The notes beneath the pieces were generated by a model. It had not been told where the DNA came from. It saw nothing but the letters and a program-made list of their open reading frames with translations, and did not search any database. A stretch of DNA of 64,000 bases from Ziziphus jujuba (Eukaryota; Streptophyta; Magnoliopsida; Rosales; Rhamnaceae). The DNA lies in contig NC_083382.1 of NCBI RefSeq assembly GCF_031755915.1, positions 8,556,001 through 8,620,000 on the forward strand. Direction: 5' to 3'. Position numbers and translations under genes: made by a program. Below are positions 24,248-36,858 of this stretch, piece after piece. The first letter of the stretch is position 1; each line of letters starts with the position of its first letter.

Positions 24248-24923
24248 CTAGAATTATAGAATGCCTAATGTATATCTCAAATTGAAAACGATCAGATATA
24301 GCTTACGTTGTTAATAAATTAAGTAGATTTACTAGTATCCCAAATAAAGATCATTGGAAAGCGTTAATTAGAGTTTTGAAATATTTAAGATATACAATGA
24401 CATACGGGTTACACTATACAAGATATCCTGATGTGATAGAAAGATATTATGATGCTAACTGGATATCAGACACAAAACACTCAAAGTCTACAAATGGATA
24501 TGTGTTTACACTTGGAGGTGCTGCTGTGTCATGGAAGTCTTCAAAACATACTTGTATTGCAAGATCAACTATGGAATCTGAATTTATAGCTTTAGATAAA
24601 GCTGGAAAAGAAGCCGAATGGCTTAGAAATTTTTTAGAAGATATTCCAAATTGGTCAAAGTCTGTGCCTGCTATATGTATTCACTATGCTAGTTAATCAG
24701 CAATTGATAGGGTACAAAATAATATGTATAATGGTAAATCTTGACATATACGTCGAATACATAATACCACTAAACAACTTCTCTCTAATGGAATTATAAA
24801 TATTGAATATGTAAAATCAAAAGACAACCTAGCTGATCCACTTACTAAAGGTTTTTCTAGAGAGCAAGTTTATAAGTCATCAAAGGGAATGAGATTAAAC
24901 CCTAAATCTAATGAATCATCATA
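24248..24923 (+). pseudogene. Copia-1 RT end and RNase H
   Basis: It resumes the Copia frame after the solo LTR. A degenerate RT tail is followed by RNase [20 protein letters not shown] (the DADW-like motif), [18 protein letters not shown] and [11 protein letters not shown]. After a stop at about 24695 come NIEYVKSKDNLADPLTKG and SKGMRLNP. The HIRRIHN-type and ADPLTKG residues are typical of Tork-like Copia elements. Stops inside the domain make it inactive. Confidence 0.85.
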
Positions 24924-25499
24924 AACGGAAACGCAACCTAGCTGAATGGAGATCCCAATGTCTTGGTTCAGTGGGACAATGTAATAATGTATGATTCACA
25001 AGAAATATTGTGAAGTATTAAAAGAGAAAATATTTCTTCCCATTTCTAAGGTGAAACAGTATTGCCTGCAGCGTGTTATTAGGATAAGCTATGCTTTTAA
25101 TGATGTTTATATCTTGGAAATACAAGTGAAATGGGGCAGATATTTCTTATAGATAGTCATGTATATAAGTGTAGAAGTGAGGCCACTTCTATGAGAATTA
25201 TAAAAGGCGTAATTCTCTAAAGCACTTATGAAAACTAGGTTGTTCAGTGCCAAAATGAACACAGCAATGCGAACAAATTTTGTGCAGAAAAGGAATTGTG
25301 TGTTGGTTATTGTGTCAGTTTACATCAAAAGTTGACAATTCAAAGCATTAGGCATATTAATCGACTAGTAAACTTGATAACTATTCACTAGGGAAGATTC
25401 AAGGCCAAAAGCTATCTATCCTGAGGCAGTTTCTTTTTGTTAAACTCTCTCTAGTGTCTACATAATCATCTTATGTTAATTGCTATCCATGTGGGGATA
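24924..25499 (+). other. Copia-1 3' untranslated region and polypurine tract
   Basis: Non-coding sequence between the RNase H stop and the 3' LTR, ending ATCCATGTGGGGAT, a polypurine-like tract just before the LTR. Confidence 0.65.
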
Positions 25500-26083
25500 A
25501 TAGGAATTTTGTGAATAGAAATTATAAATATTATTTATTTATTTAGTTGCCATAATACTTAAAATACTAGAATTTTATTTTAAAATAAATAAATAAAGTA
25601 ATAAGAAACAGTGTTCTAGTGAAAGAATAGGACTTCATAGTGGAAAGGTACCTGTTACTAGAAACGAAACAACTTTTAATGCTTCGTATATTCTGAAGCA
25701 TTGAGTTTCTTCATATAGGTGTAATCTTTCCTATAATAACTATTTTTTCTACGACTGAAACAGAAAAACAGAAAGAAATTTTTGTTATTTTATTTTCATC
25801 ATTCATTCATATAAAAAATAAAGAGAGAATGAAATATAAAAATTCTTCATTGTTTTTGGGAATATGGAGTTCTACTATTCTCAAACCGTAGTCGTTGTAT
25901 CCTGAGAGACATTCGCCATCTATTAAACCATTGAGCACCAGTGCGGGGCGAAAATTGTCTTAAGGCTAAATAATCAAATTCTTGCCTCGACTAAAATTTA
26001 ATAGGTTTTTCTATCATCTTTTTCTCATGGACATGTATTTGATGTTAATGTATTTAGCAATGAAAACCATATTTTGGATAATA
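25500..26083 (+). repeat. Copia-1 3' LTR
   Basis: About 584 bp, a near-copy of 5340-5836 plus 8687-8766, and uninterrupted. It directly abuts WAK kinase sequence at 26084. Confidence 0.85.
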
Positions 26084-26475
26084 ATAATGAATTCTGTGAG
26101 TTTCTCTTCATCAACTATTTTAGACTTCTTCACCATAAGAATTTTTCCATCTCCCAACATTTCTTTGTAAACAATACCTTGGCCACCCCTGAAATTGAAT
26201 TCTATCTCCATTAAAATTGTCAGTGGATTTCTGTAATTTCTTTGAATTGAACATCTTGGTTTTAGTATCTAATTGTAAATCCCTAAAGATAATAGTTCCT
26301 GCAACAATAAATCACCATTTCGTTTCAAGAAATGTTTTCTACGTTTCTTTGCTTCTTCTCTCTCTATTTCTTTTTTTTTTCTTTTGTTTTCCTTTTTTTG
26401 GATGAAATTGTATGAAACCCATGTTCCAATAAGTAGAATCAATGCTCCAAGACCACTACCAGAACCTATATAGGA
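26084..26475 (-). pseudogene. WAK-like membrane span and kinase start (psiWAK-B)
   Basis: Minus strand from an AG acceptor at about 26476: GSGSGLGALILLIGTWV (membrane span), basic juxtamembrane residues, then a degenerate kinase start ([11 protein letters not shown] for the glycine loop, [19 protein letters not shown]). The glycine loop has lost its first Gly residues, and the stretch before it is frameshifted. The remainder of the exon is at 4560-5339. No EGF exon or exon 1 belonging to it is recognised between 26476 and 29260, where a Copia fragment has landed. Confidence 0.85.
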
Positions 26476-26608
26476 CTCAAATATGTTAAAATCATCTAGC
26501 TAGTTTTCTGTTTCAAAATAATTTATGGAAAAATATCATTAACATTTAGAAAACTTGGCACTCAGCAGTATCCCTATGCAAACAATAGTTGAAATTGTGC
26601 ATGGACCT

Positions 26609-26959
26609 TGATAGAGAAATAAGAACTCAAGAGAAGAAAATTGTTCTCTTGAGAGAATACTTTTTGTTGTTTTCACTCTAATGTTGCTCAATCTTTATTT
26701 CTTCACTTCATCGTTTTTTTATTTCATTTCTCTATATTACAAATGAAGAACTTGGGATGCTTATGTAGCCATCCACAATGCATTGCTAATAAATACATTA
26801 ATCATGATAAGCATCTAATTAATGCAAGATTTATCACCAAATCCAAATCTTTATCTAAATCTTATTTATCCAAATCCTATCTATCTCATTAATGCATGCT
26901 TATCAACCCAATAATTAATTCTGTCCTAAAAGATATTATTCTCGCTTATTAATTCAACA
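26609..26959 (-). repeat. Copia-3 3' LTR
   Basis: TG...CA ends, directly after the polypurine tract. Contains TCTCTCAAGAGAACAATTTT-like transcribed-region sequence. Confidence 0.7.
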
Positions 26960-28215
26960 TTTCCCTTGCAGAATGACTTTGTAGAACTCCAAGATTCTCT
27001 TTCATCTTGATGAAACTTATAGATTTCAACACCTTTGTAAAAATCTCTGCAAGTTGATCTTGGGTCTTGCAATTCTTGACATTGATTTCTCCTTCCTTGA
27101 CAAAATCTTGTATTAAGTGATTTTCAATCCTAATATTTTTGCTTGTCCTATGGAAGAGTGGATTTTTTGACAATGCAATTGCTTACTTATAGTCACAAAA
27201 TAACACAGTTCCTTCCTTATGAGAATGCATGAGTTCATTCATTATCCACCTAAGCCATTGAGCTTGACATCCAGCAATAGAGAATTATATGTGTTATGCT
27301 TCATTTGAGGAGAGTGCAACAACATAACCTGAAGTCCTTTTACTATCGTCCCAACCACACACTGTAATCAATCAAATTTGCTGATTCATTTTTCTTGTAA
27401 TGAATTTCATGATTAGTAGATCCCTTCACATATCCCAAAACTCTCTTTCCAGCTTCCCAGTGCCTTTCTTTTCAGTGTTGACCTAAACCTGCTTAACAAA
27501 TTAACAGCAAACATAAGATCTGGCCTAATTGTAATCAAATACATAGAACTTCCAATAAGACTTTTGTATGCAGTTTTACCCGTTGCTTTTCCTTCGTCAT
27601 CTTTGCTCAATTTCAATCCAACCTATATGGGGCGTCAATGGTTTTGCTTCATTCATATTGAATTTTTGAATAAGATGTTCTTCCTATTTCCTTTGAGAAA
27701 TGTTCTTCATATAAATCACTATTCCTCTTTCACTTTATTCAACCTCAATACCAAGAAATTTTATGAAGTAAACCCATATCTGTCATCTAAATATATATAT
27801 ATATATATATTATGAGACAATTAAGAGATTACCACCTTTCTCTTCTATGGTGTAAAGAGCATGATCATATGCGCGTATGACTGTACCAAGTTCTCAAGGC
27901 TTGTTTCAGTCTATATAGCGCTTTGTTTAGTCGACAAAACTTTTTGTTCTTCACCTTTCTTCTCATAGTTGTTTGGTTGTTCGACATATACTTTTTCTTT
28001 AAGAAGACCATCCAAAAAAAAAAAAATTAATTCAACATCCATTCAATAAATTTTACAATCCTTTTGATTTTAAATACCCAAATTAAATGCATTGTTTCAA
28101 CTCGGTTTAATGGAGAAAAAATTTCTCATAATTGATGCCATATTTTTACCCGTATCCTTTTACAATAAGTCAGTGCCTAGTTTACATTTTTCAACTTCAC
28201 CTCTTGATTTTTGCT
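26609..28215 (-). mobile_element. Copia-3: truncated element with RT end, RNase H and 3' LTR
   Basis: Minus strand. A degenerate RT C-terminal part (about 27413-28215; SLIGSSMYLITIRPDLMFAV) and RNase H follow (GWDDSKRTSGY-like; SKNPLFHRTSKNIRIENHLI, DQLAEIFTKVL). Then comes a purine tract GCAAGGGAAA and an LTR 26959-26609 (351 bp, TGTTGAATT...CTCTATCA). There are many stops. No 5' LTR, gag or integrase is seen, so it is 5'-truncated. Family differs from Copia-1 and Copia-2. Confidence 0.8.
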
Positions 28216-28432
28216 TCCATAGTGGTTCTTCTTCACTTTCTTTTATTGGCTCCCAGTGAAAAGGAAAGAAAATTAAAAATGTTGTATGGAGTGAAATGTT
28301 GACATATCTAAAATGTTTAGTGGGATGATTGGAAATTAGATATTAGAATTAGAAAACGCAATACATAATATATATCAAACGTTGGATTTAGTCTGTTATG
28401 TATATAGCATATGCAAGAGAGTGTAACCGGCC

Positions 28433-29035
28433 ACTCTTTGCCCAAGTCCATCTGTCCAAAGCCCAAGTGATGTTCCATTTGGCATCCTGACATTCCTTAT
28501 CTGCCCAAGCTCAAGTAAGTTCCAATCTAAAACCAATTGGTTATAGGTGGAGTAGCTTTTTGGGTTATATGGTGCATGCTCTTTGAGTTTCTTACTGATG
28601 TGAGACGATTTGGTTTGTATTTTTCCAAAAATTACCCCCTCAAACCTAGGACCTCATGACCTTCCATTTAGCACCTCCCAATGCTTTTTGGTACATCCGA
28701 GAGATATGTACATATTTCTACTGCAGCACCCCAATTTGGCACACCCCTTAATGCTTTTTTGGGCCTTTTTTGAGCATCGGGGCATATCTCCACCGCAGCA
28801 TCCCCTCGAGCTTTTTTGCTCACCCGGGAGATATCTCCATCTGCACCCCCTCAAACTTGACTTCCACCACTTTTCTTCCCCATATTTCCAGCCCACTTTC
28901 TGCCCAAACCCATCTGCTTAGATCCAAGTGAGGTTCCAAACCAAAATCGATTATAGGTGGAATAGCCTACTTGGGTTATAGTGCATGCTTTTTGAATTTT
29001 TTACTATGTGGGATTTGGTTTGCATTATCTCAAAA
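28433..29035. repeat. direct repeats around a 250-bp cytosine-rich core
   Basis: About 28433-28635 and 28889-29035 are alike: TGCCCAA...CCATCTG, TTATAGGTGGA, TTGGGTTATA, GTGCATGCT and GATTTGGTTTG in the same order. The core repeats the phrase GAGATAT...CTCCAC...GCA three times. It could be a small non-autonomous retroelement with its terminal repeats; ends and target duplication were not identified. Confidence 0.6.
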
Positions 29036-30170
29036 GTATATATTCTGTGTTAGCCACGACAGCATTCTGGCTCACAGTCATGTATATGAACATTTTTAAG
29101 CTCCATATCTATCTATTCTCTGCTATTACATTGTCTTTGGTAGAAGATTCTCTCATTAATTTACATAACTTATACTCAATAATATCCATTACACATGAGA
29201 TTTCTATTGTAAATCAACTAAACATCAACACTAGATATGTATAAAAATTGTTGATCATTGTCATTGAGGTTGGGATACTACTAGTGGTATTAGAATGTTA
29301 GAAGCTTCATTTGAGTTTTGAGTCCCCTCTAACTCAATTTCTCTATTCCCATCCAAATGAGCTACTTTTCCACCCTCCTTCATTTTCTTATATAACCACA
29401 ATGCGCCAGCAAGTACAAACAACAATCCAATGATGCTGCCAATACCTGAACAACAACACCGCCCCAAAAGAACTGTTCATTGTGAGATGAGTACCTATAC
29501 AGATGAGTTTAAGCAAAGACTGTTCATTGTGAGATGGATAGTAGCATCCATAACCCCCAAAATTGTTTTGACAAATTCCACCGTACTGTGTACAGCTATT
29601 GCTATCTTCCTTGCATTCATTAATATCTGCCGAAACAAATAAATTATTTTCAGACACCTCACAAATTTAAATTTTCATTAATATTGCAGTTTAAATATAC
29701 AAATGGTGTAGAGCTCTACTTTAACATACCTTTACATCCTTCAATAAGATAATAGTTTCCTTTGAATCCCCATCCACAGCTACATTCAACCCTGGACTGA
29801 TTGAATATTACTGAAGAAGAAGTGGCAATATCATTATAATATGTATAGCAAGTGGCATTTCTGTAGCGAAGTACCCCAATAGCATTTGGGATTTGACCAA
29901 GTTGATTCATTAGTCTCAAATGAAGTTCCAAATACATCAAAAGCTGTATAATATAAGTCCCATTCAAGCAACACTGGCACATCAACCATCTCTTTAAACG
30001 AAGAAATATCAGTAAAATTGGACATAAACCAATCTTGATCCACAAGGAAAGCATACTTGCAAACCTTCTCTTTTTTGCCGTCAACGGTATGAAAACTGTT
30101 CTTGAAGGAATTTAGATTCAAGGGGATGTTTGTCTAGCAGCAATTTATCCCACTACAGCTGTGGTTTCCA

Positions 30171-30673
30171 TGTTAAATAAATTAATAATTGTGGACTTAG
30201 CATAATCAATTACTCACTTACGGGGCCTATTTATGCCATTAATGGGACTGGCTTATTTTAATATTTTGTAGTAGGGCCCTTGGTCACACACTCTTTATAA
30301 GACTCCAGTTGGCCCATTGGACTGGAGGACCAACTCTCTTTATAAGCCCATTGACTTACCCATATTTTTCTAGTATTATTATATTATTAAATTATTAGTA
30401 TTTTGTGTGTGTTAAAATTAATGGGTAATTGTGACTTGCAGAGACTATAAAAGGTCTAGGGTAAGCAAACAAAAATATGCCATACGGTATTTTGATATTA
30501 GGGTTTTCAGAGATCTGAGAGTGGTTTGAAAGTAGTTTGTCCCTAGGCACTACTTTACATTGTTTTCTATTTTGCAGGATTAAATATTTAATTTATCAAT
30601 AGCTGCGTTTGAAGGTTAGTAATTTATGATTTATAAAATTTACTATGTATGTTTAAATCCACAGATTCTAACA
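30171..30673 (+). repeat. Copia-2 5' LTR
   Basis: TG...CA ends. It contains a TATAAAAGG box near 30447, followed by the GGTATTTTGATATTAGGG transcribed region. It is 27 bp longer than the 3' LTR because of an extra ACACTCTTTATAAGACTCC-like segment. Confidence 0.93.
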
Positions 30674-30675
30674 AT

Positions 30676-30687
30676 TGGTATCAGAGC
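30676..30687 (+). promoter_or_regulatory. tRNA-Met primer binding site (Copia-2)
   Basis: TGGTATCAGAGC two bases after the 5' LTR. Confidence 0.93.
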
Positions 30688-32180
30688 ACATGGTTAATAT
30701 ACATAATAAATTATTTTGAAATTTGTTGTTATATTGATATGCGGCCGTTGAACTTTGATCGTGTATATTGATGACATGATATCTATTTTATAATTATTCT
30801 CTTGTCCTCGTGATTCTATTATTACATGCTTGTTTCCTGAAATCCAATATGTGATATTCATTTGTGTTGGTGACTATTGATTGTCTGGAGATCCAAATTT
30901 TAATTTTGAATTTTATTGATTAATTTCTTTTCTCTTGCGCAATATCGGGTTTATATTAAGTTTGTGCAAATTATGTGAATTTTTTGTTTTAGTTCGAATT
31001 AAGATCTGGGCACGGTGGAAAAATAGGTTGTTATTATGAATTGTATTCTTTAACATCTTTAATTGGACTAGAAACCCTTTTGTTTTTTGAATAAAAAAAA
31101 AATTTTGAGAAACCCCGTTTTGGCCGAACGAATAAGTTTTCTTGGGCATTGATTTTGGTTGCTAAAACATTGAAATTGATTTGTGGAAAACATTGCCCAA
31201 GAAAAAAGGAATCAAACGGCACCAAAATTGTAGAAAAAGATTGCCGGAAAAGAAATTTCCAGGTGGGTCGAATAAGCAAGTCGCGTGACCCATTTGGAAT
31301 GGAATTGGGTTTCCCATGACCTGGTTAGCTGAAGAAGATGAAACATACGACATGTAGTTTTGGCTGGCCTGCTGATGTCAGCACGACGTGTCGTTTGCTG
31401 TCATCAGCTGCCGGAAAAAAAAAAAAAAAAAAAACCTGTTTTCTTACTTATATTTATTCTCATTTATTTAATTTATTGTTGATTAATTATTTATTTATCT
31501 ATTGTTTTTATTTTATTATTATAAAATGAAAATAAAAATATAAAAATTTGTTATTTATTTGTTTATTGGTAATTAGTTCATTTGTTTATTTGTTTAATTA
31601 TTTTATTCCAAATTTATTGAATTAAATTAAATATCTATATTTGGAGAATTAGATTGTGTTAGCTTTCCCTAAAGAGGCTTTGTGCCTAGTTGGTATAGTA
31701 GTGTAGAATTTTAAGTACTCACCTGTCGTGAGACTTATTTTGTCTGCATTATATGTACCAATGTAATGTATGTTGGCATAGTGAATGGGATATTTTATAT
31801 TTACCTATTTCATGAAATTGCCAATATGTTGTTATCTCCCACTTATTAATCAGGGTCTATACGGGTAACTAGGCTATCCTCTCGGTGGTTTTAGTTACTT
31901 TCTATGACGCTTGGAATGGCAGTGGAAGTTGATTGAATGCCATGAATCGCAAGTTCTGAGTTACCCTATCGGTGATTCAGTTCAATGCATTTGATTGTGA
32001 TTTTTTTTTGTTGGCTGTCCCTGGCCCGCGAGAGGGTATCTTTAGTGCTTCAAAGACCTTAGCGATATTGATTTTATATTTTGTGATAAGGGGTTGGAAA
32101 ATAGTTATTGTTTTATATATATTAAATGCTTTGTTGTGTTTACTATTTTCACAGTTAGTAGTACCCCGAATATTCTGCCC
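30688..32180 (+). other. Copia-2 leader
   Basis: Non-coding leader, AT-rich, with a poly-A run near 31415-31434. Contains GGTATAGTAGTG- and CTATCCTCTCGGTGG-type phrases that recur weakly in the 3' untranslated repeats. Confidence 0.6.
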
Positions 32181-35100
32181 ATGACTGCCATGATGAAATT
32201 GGATAGGACAAATTATCAGAAGTGGAAGAAGATTTTAGTTATGAATTTGACCTTTATGAAATTGGATTTGGCTTTGGAGATAGATCCACTAGAGATAAAA
32301 ACTGATGAGAGTAGTGTAGCAGATAGGAAACTTTATTAAGATTGGAGGCAATCTAATAAGTGCTGCATGATGATGATGGAGCATTATATGGATGAATCGA
32401 TGTATGCTAGTATTCCTAAGGTTGATACTGCAAAGGAACTTCTTGAGGAGATAGGAAATAACTTTATCAAGTTTGATATGAATGAGAAACATCATTATTT
32501 GGACCTTTTGAATAATACTAAGTATGATGATGCTTATCAGAAAGAGTACTTCAATGGACAGTGTGGTTACTGCAATAAAGTTGGACAAAAGGAGATAGAG
32601 TGTTGGAATTTAAAGGGAAAGCAAGAGAAGAAAGATAATATTCTAATGATTGAGACCAATATTGTTGATGTGCCTTTGAATTCTTAGAGATTAGATACTG
32701 GAGCAACAATTCATGTTACTAATTCATTGCAAAGGATGATAAGGCAAAGGAGGCCAACCATTCTTGAGCAGCATGTTTATACGGGAGATAGCTCAAGAGT
32801 GAAAGAAAATATCATAGAAACAATCAAGTTGAAGCTTGTTACTAGATATGTTTTAGAATTACAAGAAGTTTCATATGTACCCTCAATGAGGAGGAATTTA
32901 TTATCTATTTCTCTTTTGGATAGTCAAGGTTATAGTTTCTTGTTTGGACATAACAAAGTTGAAGTGTATAAGGATGGCAAAGTTGTTGGTTTGGAAACTT
33001 TATGTGGCAATTTATATAGACTTGATTTATTTAGTAATGGTCTCAATTCTTCTATTAATTCTGTTGTTGCCCCTATTATTGCTTCTAAATGTCCAAAAGT
33101 TAATGATAATTCTTCAATGTTGTGGCATAAACGTTTGGGACTTATTTCTAGGCACAGGATGGAAAGGTTAGTGAAGGATGTAATACTTCCTAATCTTGAT
33201 TTTTCCGATCTGTCAACTTATGTAAAATGTGTGAAAGGGAAGCTAACTTCCAAGGTTAGGATAAGATAGTAAGGTGTAGAGATGTTTTGAAATTAATCCA
33301 TACTGATATATGTGGATCTTTCATTCCAACTGCTTTGGGTTGTTATAGGTATTTTATTACCTTCATTGATGATTTTTCTCGTTTTGGACATTTTGAGCTT
33401 ATATGTGAGAAGTCAGATTCTTTAGGTTCTTTTAAGGAGTTTAAGGTAAAGATGGAGCTTTAAAAGAATAAGAAGATAAAGGTTGTGAGGTTTGATAGAG
33501 GTGGTGAATTTTATGACAGATATGATGTGACTGGACGGAACCCAGGGCCTTTTGCAATATATTTACATGAATGTGGCATTGATGCGCAATATACAATGCC
33601 TGGTACACCTTAGCAGAATGGCATTGATGGGAGGAGAAATCGTACTTTGTTGGATATGGTTCGATCTATGTTTCAAATTATAGTTTGCCAAATTATTTAT
33701 GGGGAGAGACTTTAAGGACGGTAGCTCATATTTTGTATCAAGTTTCAAGTAAATCTGTTCCTAAGACTCCTTTTGAGTTGGTCAAGAAAAAAAAAATCTA
33801 ATTTGCATCATTTTCGAGTATGGGGTTGCAAAGCTGAAGTAAGAATTTATAATCCCCAAATTAAGAAGTTGGATCCTAAAACTATAAATAGGTATTTTGT
33901 TGACTATTGTATAGAATCTAGGGGTTCAAGATTCTTTTGTACATCTCACACCACCATAATTGTAAAGTCAGACAGGGCTATTTATTTTGAAGATGACTTT
34001 GGGTTTGATGATAGTAATGGTCCAAGGGAGCCTTAATTTAGAGAAGAAAATGTATTCATTCCCAGTGTTTTAGTTTCTGATAGAGATATTATTAATCCAG
34101 TAATTAATGAACCAGTAGTTGATCAGGATGAATCCATTATTGAGGAACAAGATATACTAGCTATTCTAGATATTAATGTGCCTTTGAAAAGGTCACAAAG
34201 GACTAGGAGGTCAGCTATTCTTGGTGATTATGAGGTTTACTTGTAAGAGCATGATTTTGACATAAATGATGATTCAGATCCAGTCACTTATGAGGAAGCC
34301 ATAAGCAGTTCGCACTCAAATTTTTGGTTAGATGCAATGGAAGATGAAATGAAATCTATGGCATCAAATGGTGTTTAGGATTTGGTTGAGTTTCCATTGG
34401 GTAGCAAGCCTATAGAGTGCAAATGGTCTTGAAGACTAAAAGAGACTCTAATGGTCAAGTGGAGAGGTATAAGGCTAACTTGTAGCCAAAAGGTTTAGCC
34501 AAAGGAAGGAATTGATTACACAGAGACATTCTCTCCTGTATCCATAAAGGATTATTTTAGAATCATTATGGCGATTGTGACACATTATGACATGGAGTTG
34601 CATCAGATGGATGTCAGAATTGCTTTTCTGAATGGTGACTTTTATGAGGATGTATATATGGTTCAACCAGTTGGCTTTCAGCAAATAGGGAATGGTAATA
34701 TGATTTGTAAGCTTAAGAAGTCAATTTATGGTCTTAAGCAGGCTTCGAGGCAATGATATCTTAAGTTTGATGAGGTTGTCATCCAAAATGGCTTTAAGGA
34801 GAATGTTGTTGATAGATGCATATATATATAAAGGTCAGTGGGAGCAGTTTTATATTTCTGGTGTTGTATGTTGATGACATACTTCTGGCTACTAATGACA
34901 TTAATCTATTGGCTGAGACAAAGCAGATGTTATGCAACCATTTTGATATGAAAGATCCTGGAGAGGCTTCTTTTGTTTTGGGCATCAAGATTGTTCAAGA
35001 TAGGACTAATTATGTGTTGCAATTGTCTCAAAGAGCCTATATTGATAGAATCCTTAAGAGATTTGATATGCATAATTGTTCTTCTGGAAGTGTACTGGTC

Positions 35101-35843
35101 ACAAAGGGTGAAAGATTTTCTAAGGATCAATGTCCCAAGAATGATAAAGAGAGGATGGCGATGAGAAATGTTCTCTATTCTTTAGCAGTGGGTAGTTTGA
35201 TGTATACTCAAGTATGTACACGGTCTGATATAGCTTTTGCTGTGGGGTGCTTGGTAAATTTATGAGCAATCCTGGTCCTATTCATTACCAAGCAGTTAAG
35301 ATGGTCTTTAGGTATCTTTAGAGTACTAAAGATCATATGTTGACATATCGACATACCAACTCCCTAGATGTTATTGGTTATAATGATGCAAATTATAAAG
35401 GCTGTGTGGATGATAAGAAATCTACCACTGGATATATTTTTATCATGGTAGCAGGTGCTGTATCTTAGCACAGTGCTAAACAGTCAGTGACAACATCCTC
35501 GACTATGAAGGCAGAGTATGTGGCATGTTATGGGGCTACTCGTCATGCAGTTTGGCTTCAGAATTTTATTCGTGACTTAGGAGTGGTTGACTCCATTGAG
35601 AGGCCTATTATGATATATTGTGACAATACTGCAGCAGTATCTTTCTCCAATAATTTAAAAGGTACCCCTAGTGCGAGGTACATTGATGTTAAGTATTTTG
35701 TGGTTAAGGAGAAAGTTGAAGAATGCCTTATTACTGTAGTTCACATGCCTACTTACAGCATGTTGGCAGATCCACTGACCAAGGCCTTACCTGTAGGCAT
35801 ATTTGAGAAGCATGTGTCCCGTATGGAATTGTTAGGCAGCTGA
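32181..35843 (+). pseudogene. Copia-2 gag-pol remnants
   Basis: Gag starts near 32181 (MTAMMKLDRTNYQKWKK). It has a TAA at about 32337 and appears internally shortened before a knuckle CGYCNKVGQ with His replaced. A protease-like segment follows (LDTGATIHVTNS, keeping DTG, after a stop at 32685). Next are a pre-integrase (MLWHKRLGLISRHRM) and an integrase with FITFIDDFSRF and RFDRGGEF. RT has LHQMDVRIAFLNGDFYEDVY, IYGLKQASRQ and YVDDILLATND. RNase H has MTTSSTMKAEYVACYGATR and MLADPLTKALP, ending at 35843. At least eight stops or frame changes are seen. Confidence 0.9.
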
Positions 35844-36044
35844 GACTGCTGTGGGTCAGTGGGAGTTTGTTATATTTTCTACAGTAATATCCATGTTAAG
35901 TATTATTTATTATTTTGATACATTGATGTATGTGGATCATTATATATTTATGAGATATTTTATTACACATATTATTGCTCCTTATATTTACAGGCATGTT
36001 AAGACTATTAGTCTATGTATATGTGTATGTTGATCCACAGATGC

Positions 36045-36350
36045 CATGGTGAGTCCCTACTACCTAGTTTAGGTATATTGCTGTATCCTGTCGATACACA
36101 ATATGCTCGGATGAAATGGTATTTGTATGATGGGGGATTGCACGTGGTTAGGTAAATCTCTACTACCTAGACTAAGTTTATGGCATGCAAAGTGCTCGGT
36201 TGAAATGATATCATGTTTTGGGAGATTTACTGAGAGAATCTCTACTGCCTAGTCTAGTATATTGTTATGCCCTGTCGGTATGCTATATATTTAGATGAAA
36301 TGGCATTATGGTTCGGGAGATTCTGTAGTAAGTGAGTTTAGATTATATAT
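36045..36350 (+). repeat. three degenerate tandem repeats in Copia-2 3' UTR
   Basis: Three units of roughly 80-105 bp, each with CTCTACT(A/G)CCTAG and GATGAAATGG-like phrases (starts near 36050, 36152 and 36234). Such arrays before the polypurine tract occur in some Copia elements; role unknown. Confidence 0.75.
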
Positions 36351-36370
36351 ATGATGATGATTATGCAGTC

Positions 36371-36382
36371 CAAATGGGAGAA
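36371..36382 (+). promoter_or_regulatory. polypurine tract (Copia-2)
   Basis: CAAATGGGAGAA directly before the 3' LTR. Confidence 0.9.
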
Positions 36383-36858
36383 TATTAAATAAATTAATAA
36401 TTGTAGACTTAGCATAATCAATTGCTCACTTACAGGGTCTATTTATGCCATTAATGGGATTGGTTTATTTTAATATTTTGTAGTAGGGCCTTTGGCCCAT
36501 TGGACTGGAGGACCAACTCTCTTTATAAGCCCATTGACTTACCCATATTTTTTCTAGTATTATTATATTATTAAATTATTAGTATTTTGTGTGTGTTAAA
36601 ATTAATGAGTAAGTGTGACTTGCAAAGACTATAAAAAGGTCTAGGGTAAGCAAACAAAAATATGCCATACGGTATTTTGATATTAGAGTTTTCAGAGATC
36701 TGAGAGTGGTTTGAAAGTAATGTGTCCATAGGCACTACTTTACATTGTTTTCTATTTTGCAGGATTAAATATTTAATTTATCAATGGCTGCATTTGAAGG
36801 TTAGTAATTTATGATTTATAAAATTTATTATGTATGTTTAGATCCACAAATTCTAACA
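36383..36858 (+). repeat. Copia-2 3' LTR
   Basis: Matches the 5' LTR end to end. It begins TATTAAAT (the TG has mutated to TA) and ends TCTAACA, followed by target duplication TTCCA. Confidence 0.93.

Larger units (their letters stand above)
30171..36858 (+). mobile_element. Copia-2: complete-length but inactive Ty1-copia element
   Basis: LTRs are 30171-30673 (503 bp, TGTTAAAT...TCTAACA) and 36383-36858 (476 bp), with a perfect 5-bp target duplication TTCCA (30166-30170 and 36859-36863). A tRNA-Met primer site follows the 5' LTR, and a polypurine tract precedes the 3' LTR. The order gag, protease, integrase, RT, RNase H on the plus strand is Copia. By eye there are about 20 substitutions over the 476 aligned LTR sites, mostly transitions, plus one 27-bp indel. 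Multiple stops make it non-autonomous. It lies within exon 1 of psiWAK-C. Confidence 0.95.
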
